Part shown: positions 44,518-51,914 of the stretch, one piece after another
Position numbering within the stretch: the stretch's first letter is position 1
Layout: each line of letters begins with the position of its first letter
Source of the DNA: a virus
Virus record (IMG/VR): IMGVR_UViG_3300021964_009736
Coordinates: 1 to 60,465 of that record
Strand: one strand, 5' to 3'
DNA: 60,465 nucleotides
The notes under the pieces: generated by a model
Database searches by the model: none
What the model was told of the DNA's origin: nothing
The model's input: the letters and a program-made list of their open reading frames with translations, nothing else
Translations under genes and position numbers: made by a program

Positions 44518-45997
44518 AGATTGGAATAGTATTACAGTTGATAGATATTGGGATAGACAGGGTAACACTTCTAATGATATAGGTATAGGTATCCTAGATA
44601 TAAGTAGAGATATCTCAAGTAGCGTTATACAGAAGCGTTGTTTTGATATGACATACTTTTATATCAATAGAATGGTAAAGATGGGAATCTGTAAATACTT
44701 AGGATTTGAAAATACAGTAGAAAAAATATTAGAATCAGCAGACAACGCCGGCAAAAAATATTGTTTGATAGCATGTCAGGGAAATTTACTTTTCCGAGGA
44801 CCAACTATAATAAATCTTACTTTGAAGTATATAGAAGAAAATCCAGATTTTTTTGTTATTGGTCATATAATAGACAAACAAAAACAAAAATCAACTACAG
44901 ATATATACCCTGGGTTACATAGGCAATATCTTTTTGTAAATGTACGAAAATGGCGAGCGTTGGGTAGCCCTCAGTTTGATGAAATTGGTTACTTTAAGGA
45001 CAGGAAACCAGTGCTTGCGAATTATCAATGTAGTCAAGATACATGCTATGCTAATTATACACCTGCGTATATCAAAGGTTTACCCGGGGAGCAAGAATAC
45101 ACAGAAACAAGTGATGGAAGTAATTGGATAGATATCGCATGTAGAAATGATATACGCATAGATAATTTAACAGACAAAATGCGAGATTGTAAAGTTTTTC
45201 TTTATCCTTATAGTGATACTGAAATTTTAGAAAAGGTTTGGTACAATAAACAATCTCCTTTAGTTGACAAAATTACCAATCAAAGTCAAAAAGCATGGAT
45301 TAGAAAATTAGGTTATCAAGAAGAAATAGAAAAAGATAGGGTATATGCATTTAACACAGAGATATTAAGTGGAGAAGGAATACGTTCTCAAACTATAGAT
45401 CATTTTTTCTCTGTAGCGGCAGGATTTAAGCCTTTGGCTATCTTAAATGCAAACGGATTCCACGAAAAAACAACAGTGACTTATTTTGATTGGTGCGAAG
45501 CAAGTTTAAATTACAAAAAACATTTATTAGAAACTTGGGACGGTGTAGACTTACACAAATGGCTTCTGGAGCATGATTTACTTTATAACTTTTCTAGCAC
45601 TTATAGAGGCACATACGAAGAATTTTGGATACAAGAAGCAAATGAACATGGCGGTCCTGAATCATTTAAGAATTTATGGGATAGGTATAGAAAATTAGAA
45701 CATAACTTTTGTGTAATTGATATTGTTAATAATCCAGAACTATTATTTGATAAAGTAAATAAGTGTATAGGAAATAAAGTTATGTGGACAACTAATATTT
45801 GGTCAAGCGAAATGTTGCACTGGAATGTTGAACCAGAGGTACTAGAACAGAAATGGATTAATTTTGAAAAACTTGTACCAAATGATCTAGTTCTTTACGG
45901 ACATGACTACATGGGTGTAGATATAAATCAGAGAGTGAGGAATAATGCAAGGACAACACATCCCCGGTTTCAAACCGTATATTCAAGTTTATCCTAG
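44510..45997 (+). CDS. Unknown 495-residue protein, possible glycosyltransferase
   Basis: The ATG overlaps the previous stop by 8 bases. Residues 80-160 read like a GT-A sugar-nucleotide region (KYCLIACQGN, FFVIGHIIDKQ, YPGLHRQYLFVN), recalling collagen-lysine glycosyltransferases, but no clear DxD is visible. The C-terminal half (VTYFDWCEASLNYKK, LLETWDGVDLHKW) has no recognised motif. Two domains are likely. Its last 53 bases overlap the next oxygenase gene. In context, it may glycosylate residues hydroxylated by neighbours, which is speculative. Confidence 0.4.
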   Translation: MSEDWNSITVDRYWDRQGNTSNDIGIGILDISRDISSSVIQKRCFDMTYFYINRMVKMGICKYLGFENTVEKILESADNAGKKYCLIACQGNLLFRGPTIINLTLKYIEENPDFFVIGHIIDKQKQKSTTDIYPGLHRQYLFVNVRKWRALGSPQFDEIGYFKDRKPVLANYQCSQDTCYANYTPAYIKGLPGEQEYTETSDGSNWIDIACRNDIRIDNLTDKMRDCKVFLYPYSDTEILEKVWYNKQSPLVDKITNQSQKAWIRKLGYQEEIEKDRVYAFNTEILSGEGIRSQTIDHFFSVAAGFKPLAILNANGFHEKTTVTYFDWCEASLNYKKHLLETWDGVDLHKWLLEHDLLYNFSSTYRGTYEEFWIQEANEHGGPESFKNLWDRYRKLEHNFCVIDIVNNPELLFDKVNKCIGNKVMWTTNIWSSEMLHWNVEPEVLEQKWINFEKLVPNDLVLYGHDYMGVDINQRVRNNARTTHPRFQTVYSSLS

Positions 45998-46649
45998 AAT
46001 TGATACAGATTGGAAAGTTAAAGAACTTTTTGATGTAGATGTAGAAAAAATTTTAGACTGGTATGAGGATTTAGAAACTAATTGGCGAGATTGGAAATTT
46101 ATCCACGGACAGCATGCCGAGAAAATGTGGAAAATGGAAATATGCGATCCAACGGGAAAAACAGGACACATTCTGCCTGACGATAGTGCTTGGTATATTC
46201 TTTGCCAGAATAGCGATAAACCAGGACCGTTCCCACCAGAACAAAGTGTTGCAAGACAAGAATATACAGATGACGACAATGATGAACTTAATCCTCGGAA
46301 AAATTTTTACGGTTATGGACTTGATATAGTAGAAAGTTTACCATTTAAGAGTAAGAAATGGATGGTAACAATTCATACCCCAGGAACCAAATTAATTACA
46401 CATCAGGATTGTCCTGATAAATTTCGTGTTCATATTCCAATTGAAACTAATGACGATAGTTTTTGGATAATAGACGGCGAAGAGTTTCATATGAAACCAG
46501 GTAAGGTATATCTTGTGAACACATCACTTCCTCATAGTGTAGAGAATAAAGGTGATACAAACAGAATACATCTTTATGGAAAAGTATGGGCAAGAGACAT
46601 ATGTGAAAGTTACAACATAGATATTCCTGAGGAATTAGAATGGATTTAG
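45945..46649 (+). CDS. 2OG/Fe(II) oxygenase-like protein (4 of 7)
   Basis: GAGG precedes the ATG, which lies 53 bases inside the previous gene. H153-x-D155 (ITHQDCPD), H197 (SLPHSVEN) and R207 (TNRIHLY) form the active site. The sequence resembles the product of the gene at 47340 in the order PGxK...HTD/HQD, V-H-(I/V)-P-I, L-V-N-T, H-x-(V/T)-x-(N/E). A protein or peptide beta-hydroxylase is likely. It overlaps the following gene by 10 bases. Confidence 0.75.
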   Translation: MQGQHIPGFKPYIQVYPRIDTDWKVKELFDVDVEKILDWYEDLETNWRDWKFIHGQHAEKMWKMEICDPTGKTGHILPDDSAWYILCQNSDKPGPFPPEQSVARQEYTDDDNDELNPRKNFYGYGLDIVESLPFKSKKWMVTIHTPGTKLITHQDCPDKFRVHIPIETNDDSFWIIDGEEFHMKPGKVYLVNTSLPHSVENKGDTNRIHLYGKVWARDICESYNIDIPEELEWI

Positions 46650-47347
46650 TTAAAGAGTTTGACTTTTCGTCTTTGTTACCTAAAGATAAAGCACTATCTG
46701 CATGTGCAACTATAGATGAGTGGGTTGAAAGAGGCGATTATTGGGATGAAAATATTCAATATCAGACAAAAGGAAATATATTGTTTGATCCTAATCCGGT
46801 ATTTACAGTTCTAAGATATTCATTTATAGCTGCATGTAATTTATGGTTAGAGGATGATTTTGAACTCGGATTAATTCAATCCTGGGCTGTCAAAACAAAT
46901 AAAGAAAAATACAACAACATTGATGCAGAAAAATTATGGCATCATCATAACTATCCTAATTTAGGAGCACCTAATCCCTCCATACCCAATAAACCTCAAG
47001 ATGTAAATGGTTGCAGAATAATGAGAGGAAATATAAAGTCTCACAATAATGAAATTAGAGAAATAAGCAATGAACGTCCTGTAATATTAAGTGGTTTATT
47101 TTACTTACATGTACCAGAAGATAATGATAATATTGATTTATGTGGCACTGAATTTGCACCTAATGGATTAGATAGTAAAGAAAGATTTAACATTAAGCCC
47201 GAATACGGAAAATGGTTTATATATCCAGGATATTATTGGCACAGGACAATGCCTCAACAATCTATGAACTGGAGATACGTTATTGCTGCAGATGCAGAGA
47301 TTGACCCTGAAATTAACTTGAGATTAAGAATGGAAAAAAATGATTAA
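46640..47347 (+). CDS. 2OG/Fe(II) oxygenase, Oxy_5-like (5 of 7)
   Basis: GAGG lies just before the ATG. It differs from its neighbours: W-H-H-H-N (100-104), SGLFYLHVP (151-159), GKWFIYPGYYWH (190-201) and R212 (NWRYVI) follow the pattern of the PF13759-type oxygenases common in marine T4-like phages (H.H....SG..Y......G....FP...H...P...R). H201 is the distal His. Its target is unknown; it lies in the run of oxygenases and has coupled ends. Confidence 0.68.
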   Translation: MDLVKEFDFSSLLPKDKALSACATIDEWVERGDYWDENIQYQTKGNILFDPNPVFTVLRYSFIAACNLWLEDDFELGLIQSWAVKTNKEKYNNIDAEKLWHHHNYPNLGAPNPSIPNKPQDVNGCRIMRGNIKSHNNEIREISNERPVILSGLFYLHVPEDNDNIDLCGTEFAPNGLDSKERFNIKPEYGKWFIYPGYYWHRTMPQQSMNWRYVIAADAEIDPEINLRLRMEKND

Positions 47348-47936
47348 AGACATTAGATTTTTGCCTGTAAGTGTTGACATCGAAAAATTAAGAATTTGGT
47401 ATAAAGAGCTAAAGACAAACTATGATCATTTAAAGTGGTCGGCAAACGATAATATTAATGTAGATGAAGGTGTTGGCGGACATAATCTTAATGGTATGTA
47501 TGGCTGGGCACTTCAGAGTAATTTGGAAGATTTAAATAAACCATGTCCTCCTTACAATATTACTAAAGAAAACAAATTAGAATATAGAGACACAGAAGCT
47601 ATGTTTGGTTATGTAAAGAAGATTAAAGAATTTTTTCCTTACGCAAAACAGTTCAGTGTTGCTGTTCACCCGCCGGGAGTAAAGGTAAATACTCATACAG
47701 ATTCGGATGATTTGTTAAAGGTACACGTACCTATATACACAAATCAGAAAGCATATTTTTTGTTTCCTCCGACTGTAAAGTACATATTACCTGATAACGG
47801 TAGGATGACCCTAGTTAACACTACTGCTTTACATGGTACATTAAACGAAGGTGATAGTGAAAGAGTTCATTTATTTTTCAAAATTCCTGCAGAAATGGAA
47901 AAAGAAGTTATGAATTTATCAAAGGAAACAATATGA
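47340..47936 (+). CDS. 2OG/Fe(II) oxygenase-like protein (6 of 7)
   Basis: The ATG overlaps the previous stop by 8 bases. H119-x-D121 (NTHTDSDD), H165 (TALHGTLN) and R175 (SERVHLF) make the active site of an aspartyl/asparaginyl hydroxylase-like enzyme. HPPGVKV before the triad matches the HTPGTKL of the gene at 45945, so these are paralogues. 198 residues is a compact single domain. Located in the middle of the oxygenase run. Confidence 0.75.
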   Translation: MIKDIRFLPVSVDIEKLRIWYKELKTNYDHLKWSANDNINVDEGVGGHNLNGMYGWALQSNLEDLNKPCPPYNITKENKLEYRDTEAMFGYVKKIKEFFPYAKQFSVAVHPPGVKVNTHTDSDDLLKVHVPIYTNQKAYFLFPPTVKYILPDNGRMTLVNTTALHGTLNEGDSERVHLFFKIPAEMEKEVMNLSKETI

Positions 47937-48658
47937 GATTTTATAAAGGAAAAGATTTAGAAAAATTAGACTATGATACTATCTATAATGGAGATGATTG
48001 GGATATTATAGAGTTGAATGTTTCTTGGGATCCTATTAAAGCGTCTGAATGGTACAAGCAAGTTTGGGAAAAATTTGGTCATCTAGATTTTAACTTTAAC
48101 AGAGATCAACATTTAATTGATGTACCCGATAGTCAAATGGCATACACTGAAAACTTCTGCGGTACAGGCATGCAGATTCCTATTCACGGATTTACACTAG
48201 GATGGCCTATTGACAGAGATGATTACCCGTTACCGCCTCATAATCAAGCAAACAAGGAGTTATTTCCTGAAACTTTAGCTCCTGATTTTATTGAAACATC
48301 ATTATGGCTAGACAAGTATAAATTTGGATACATGAAAGATATTACTAGTATTTTTGAAAATTACAGATTATATCTTCCTACTTTAACTATACATGAACCG
48401 GGAGGCATAATTAATCCTCACGTTGATAGTAGGGTTAAGAAAATGCATATGATAATCGAAACAAATGAAGAAAACTATTTTACATTTGGTGAAGATCATG
48501 CTAGACAATATTTAATGGAGCCTGCAAAGGCATATATTATTAACACCCATATACCTCATGGAACTATTAATAAAGGTAAGACTGCAAGAGCACACATTTT
48601 GTTAAGAATAGAAGAAGAAGAAATGATGGATCTCTTAAAGTTAGAAGCCCATATATAA
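47933..48658 (+). CDS. 2OG/Fe(II) oxygenase-like protein (7 of 7)
   Basis: AAAGGA precedes the ATG, which overlaps the previous stop (ATGA). H163-x-D165 (NPHVDSRV), H209 (HIPHGTIN) and R219 (TARAHILL) form the active site. HEPGGIINPH before the triad matches the PGG-x-I pattern of paralogues. The first 130 residues form a longer N-terminal domain. Its C-terminus is acidic (RIEEEEMMD). A hydroxylase is well supported; the substrate is not. Confidence 0.73.
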   Translation: MRFYKGKDLEKLDYDTIYNGDDWDIIELNVSWDPIKASEWYKQVWEKFGHLDFNFNRDQHLIDVPDSQMAYTENFCGTGMQIPIHGFTLGWPIDRDDYPLPPHNQANKELFPETLAPDFIETSLWLDKYKFGYMKDITSIFENYRLYLPTLTIHEPGGIINPHVDSRVKKMHMIIETNEENYFTFGEDHARQYLMEPAKAYIINTHIPHGTINKGKTARAHILLRIEEEEMMDLLKLEAHI

Positions 48659-49140
48659 TGCTGTATCAGTGGATTCCTGAAAAGGATAAAGAAACTTTTT
48701 ATAATCATATGATTAGACCTGACATGCCAGGTTTCGGTCCTGTAATAGATAGATATCAGAATAATGGGTATCATGATATTACTGAATATGAGACATATAA
48801 GGACTGTAGATGCGGCTTCTATCTAGGAAATTACGACAATGATGTTGTAATTAATCGTCCTTGTATTGTTACATTAACAAGTGATTTTGATAACCATCTG
48901 TTTATCAAAGCTGAACGCACTATCATTTATGGAGCCAACTATAAAGCAAAAAATATAAGTATTTTCACAGACGATGATTCTTTTATGGAAACAGGAACTT
49001 GTGTTGGAAAAGTTATGTTTATAGATTTGGCAATAGATAATCTGGATATTAAAGATTCAATTAACATAGCTTTCATTAATACTACTGTTAAATCAAAAAA
49101 TATTGTTAACACAACTAGTATAGTAGAGGTTATAGATTGA
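48658..49140 (+). CDS. Unknown 160-residue protein, possible beta-solenoid
   Basis: The ATG shares its A with the previous stop (TAATG). The second half alternates short strands ending in I/V and small loops (VVINRPCIVTLTSDFDN, IIYGANYKAKNISIF, GTCVGKVMFIDLAI), which looks like a small beta-solenoid or beta-sandwich. It has two nearby Cys (CRCGFY). It lies between an oxygenase and the halogenase, so it could be a substrate-carrier or a substrate. No family is recognised. Confidence 0.5.
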   Translation: MLYQWIPEKDKETFYNHMIRPDMPGFGPVIDRYQNNGYHDITEYETYKDCRCGFYLGNYDNDVVINRPCIVTLTSDFDNHLFIKAERTIIYGANYKAKNISIFTDDDSFMETGTCVGKVMFIDLAIDNLDIKDSINIAFINTTVKSKNIVNTTSIVEVID

Positions 49141-50654
49141 AAATTTGTATAGTAGGCGGCGGAACAGCCGGATGGATTTCACTAAGTTACTTAGCGGCCA
49201 CTACAAAATACGATCTTACTATTTTACATAGTGATGAAATAGATGCTATAGGAGTGGGGGAAAGCACCACTCCTACTATCAAACATCTTGTAGATGTTAT
49301 AGGCATAGATGAAAAAACATGGATGAAGGATTCAAAAGCAACCTTTAAATATGGCATAGAATTTAAAGACTTTGCAAAAAAAGGTTCTAGATGGTTTCAT
49401 TCATTTGATGATCAATTGCCGCATCAAGTATTTCATCAGCCTGTTACACATAACGGCAAACTAGTTTATGACAGACAGCACACCAGTATAGATTATTTTC
49501 TGCAAACATATCCTTATGAAAGCAAACTTTTTAATGATACACACGGTCCTTTAGAATACTTATTAGAAAAAGAACTTAGTCCATTTAATGAGGCAGGAAC
49601 ACCAAACAATGGAAATTTTCCGGGATATAGTTATCATCTTAATGCTCAGTTGTTTGGAGATTGCTTAAAGAAGCATACTCCTGTTGATAGATACACGGAA
49701 ATTAATGCTACAGTAACAGACGTAGTAGTTAAAGACAATCTAGTTCAAAGTATTAAATTAGATAACGGGAATGCCATAGAAGCTGATATATTCATTGATT
49801 GTACAGGATTTCGCAGATTATTAATTAGTAAATTTAGTAAATTTCAAAAATACACTGATCTGAAAAACAACGCCGCAATTTTCGGTGTTATTCCTGGTTA
49901 TCAAATTAATAGACCATCTACAATAGCACATGCACAAGACTATGGATGGATATGGACTACACCTACAGTAGGGCAAGTAGGGACCGGGTATGTATATAGC
50001 GATGATTATATTTCAGAACAATATGCATTAGATACACTTAACAAATACTGGGAAGACCGCGGACAAAAATTCCAATTAGCAAAATCAGTAAAGTTTACAG
50101 CTGGTAGACAGGAAAAATTAAGTTTTGGAAATGTAATTTCAAATGGACTAGCACAAAGTTTTATTGAACCATTAGAAGCTACAAGTTTAATGGTCACATG
50201 TGTTACAGTAAAGAGCCTAGTAACATTGCTTAATAAACCAAGAAAAACTACAATTGAGTCTATTACAAAGGTTCATTCTAAGCACATGGAAAAATTTATA
50301 GACCACACAAAGTATTTTGTGTATATGCATTATGCTTTAAGCTCTCGTAATGATACAGATTATTGGAAAGATGTAGGTAACAAGGAAAATGCAGATAAAC
50401 AAGCCACAGACTATATTGTTAATAGAGTTAATACCAGTCAATGGTTACATAGTGGAGAAACACTTTTAAACCAATTTAATTGGGTAAGTATGCTCATTGG
50501 CTACGATAAGTCATACGGCAAATTGTTGCCTAAATTTAATAGTAGTGAGATAGAGAACTATAAATGGTATACAGAAAATCTTATGGCTAACTACAAATTT
50601 ATTACCAGAAACAATATTCCTGTAAAGGACTTGTTAATTGATATTAATGGTTAG
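49137..50654 (+). CDS. Flavin-dependent (tryptophan-type) halogenase
   Basis: Start is TTG at 49137, overlapping the previous TGA, with AGAGGT 6 bases upstream. GGGTAGW (7-13) binds FAD; GVGEST (39-44) follows. K71 (ATFKYGI) matches the hypohalous-acid Lys of tryptophan halogenases (K79 in PrnA), W271-I-W273 (GWIWTTP) the W-x-W-x-x-P motif, and EPLEAT (344-349) the catalytic Glu region (E346 in PrnA). At 505 residues it is near full length. A viral member of this family (VirX1) is known from a cyanophage and iodinates free molecules. The substrate here is unknown; the enzyme needs reduced flavin, and no reductase is in the window. Confidence 0.85.
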   Translation: MKICIVGGGTAGWISLSYLAATTKYDLTILHSDEIDAIGVGESTTPTIKHLVDVIGIDEKTWMKDSKATFKYGIEFKDFAKKGSRWFHSFDDQLPHQVFHQPVTHNGKLVYDRQHTSIDYFLQTYPYESKLFNDTHGPLEYLLEKELSPFNEAGTPNNGNFPGYSYHLNAQLFGDCLKKHTPVDRYTEINATVTDVVVKDNLVQSIKLDNGNAIEADIFIDCTGFRRLLISKFSKFQKYTDLKNNAAIFGVIPGYQINRPSTIAHAQDYGWIWTTPTVGQVGTGYVYSDDYISEQYALDTLNKYWEDRGQKFQLAKSVKFTAGRQEKLSFGNVISNGLAQSFIEPLEATSLMVTCVTVKSLVTLLNKPRKTTIESITKVHSKHMEKFIDHTKYFVYMHYALSSRNDTDYWKDVGNKENADKQATDYIVNRVNTSQWLHSGETLLNQFNWVSMLIGYDKSYGKLLPKFNSSEIENYKWYTENLMANYKFITRNNIPVKDLLIDING

Positions 50655-51231
50655 CTCTAGCTCTATAGTATTCTTCTTCGTTTAATTTCCAAATATTTTG
50701 TTTAGTATTGAAAAGTTCAACTTCGCTATAAGCCTTAGAAAAAATCTTATTTTTAAGTAAAGTTCTATGTACAGCTAAATCCATTCTGTTACTTTTTCCT
50801 CTAGTTTCTTTATTAGTTGCACAGTTCGTGCTTAAATAGAATTCGGGTTTTTCAAACTGTTCTTTGATAAATTGCATTTGCATATGTAGTAAATAGTATG
50901 TTTGAAAACTATTAAACAGTGTACTGTCTAAACTGCCCTTCCTAGAATACTTGGGCAATGTAGCACCTCTAAATAAACATCGCCATGCATTAGGATTTAT
51001 TTGATCTAATTTATGTACTCCTGCCATGGAAAAAATTATTTCTTTTTCTGTATCTATACCTATAAAGAATTGTCCGTAAGGCATCTTCATTTTGTCGTAT
51101 TTTATGGTTTCTAAACTTACATTATTATGGTAATTTAAATCTTTACATTTATTACAAAATGATATTAATAAATCTAAATCAGATTCATTATATTGCCTAA
51201 ACAGCAGTTTTCCAAGTTTTACCATTTGCAT
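50644..51231 (-). CDS. Putative GNAT-like acetyltransferase, 195 aa
   Basis: The start at 51231 has AGGAT upstream and overlaps the adenylation gene by 35 bases. Residues 10-25 (LLFRQYNESDLDLLISF) look like the start of a GNAT fold, and a hydrophobic centre (FFIGIDTEKEIIFSMAG) resembles its beta-sheet. A clear acetyl-CoA Q/R-x-x-G-x-G/A is not seen, so the assignment is weak. It is tightly coupled with the ANL gene, suggesting acyl activation followed by transfer. Its 3' end overlaps the halogenase by 11 bases. Confidence 0.4.
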   Translation of the reverse strand: MQMVKLGKLLFRQYNESDLDLLISFCNKCKDLNYHNNVSLETIKYDKMKMPYGQFFIGIDTEKEIIFSMAGVHKLDQINPNAWRCLFRGATLPKYSRKGSLDSTLFNSFQTYYLLHMQMQFIKEQFEKPEFYLSTNCATNKETRGKSNRMDLAVHRTLLKNKIFSKAYSEVELFNTKQNIWKLNEEEYYRARANH

Positions 51232-51868
51232 CTTTTATCCTACTGTGAAAGGTCTTTGATTCCATGTTAAATAAATCTCCTGTTGCAACACCATTTATAT
51301 AACACATACTGATTTTTGATTCTATTCCTGAAACAGGCATAAACATAACATGAAATCTCTTAGTGTCTATAGTCTCTAGATCAAAAGAAATAGAATTATA
51401 ACCTACAAAAACCGGCGGCGGAAATTCAGTCATTCCATACCAATTGCCTATTTTTTGTACTCCTTTTGACAAAAATGCATCTATAAATTCTTGTGTAATT
51501 TGCGAACTACCAGTAACCATATATTTGACACTGCTCATATCTAACTCTTTGAACACTTTAGATGCAGATAATAATTCAAAATGTTTAGGTATTAAAGAAA
51601 TATAAGTTGGTTTTATTTGATTAAATAACTCGCAATATGAATATGGTGAAAAATTGGCACAAGTTAAACTAGCACCAGCTAATCTTGCAGGGTACGCTGT
51701 AACTGTATAGTGGGCAACGGTATTCCCAGGAAATACATCTAGTACCCTGTCCTCAGAAGTCAAACCGATTTCTTTTATACTTGCTTTTGCACAGTCATTG
51801 ATATAATCCCAAGAATGTGTGACTAATTTTGGTTGATCAGTACTGCCACTAGTGAATAATGTTAGCAT
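51197..51868 (-). CDS. Minimal ANL (AMP-binding) adenylation-like protein
   Basis: TSGSTDQPK (6-14) is the phosphate-binding core motif of acyl-CoA synthetase/NRPS adenylation enzymes, with Asp in place of the usual Gly. YGMTE (144-148) is the aromatic/ATP motif and TGD (196-198) plus R...KD...G (210-217) match the hinge region. The N-terminal half-domain before TSGST and the C-terminal Lys domain are missing, so at 223 residues it is less than half the usual length. It could be a stripped ligase using a partner domain, or inactive. No good Shine-Dalgarno precedes the ATG. Confidence 0.6.
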   Translation of the reverse strand: MLTLFTSGSTDQPKLVTHSWDYINDCAKASIKEIGLTSEDRVLDVFPGNTVAHYTVTAYPARLAGASLTCANFSPYSYCELFNQIKPTYISLIPKHFELLSASKVFKELDMSSVKYMVTGSSQITQEFIDAFLSKGVQKIGNWYGMTEFPPPVFVGYNSISFDLETIDTKRFHVMFMPVSGIESKISMCYINGVATGDLFNMESKTFHSRIKDANGKTWKTAV

Positions 51869-51914
51869 ATAATAATTTATTTAGATTTTATGTATTAGTT
51901 TGCAGATATGGATT

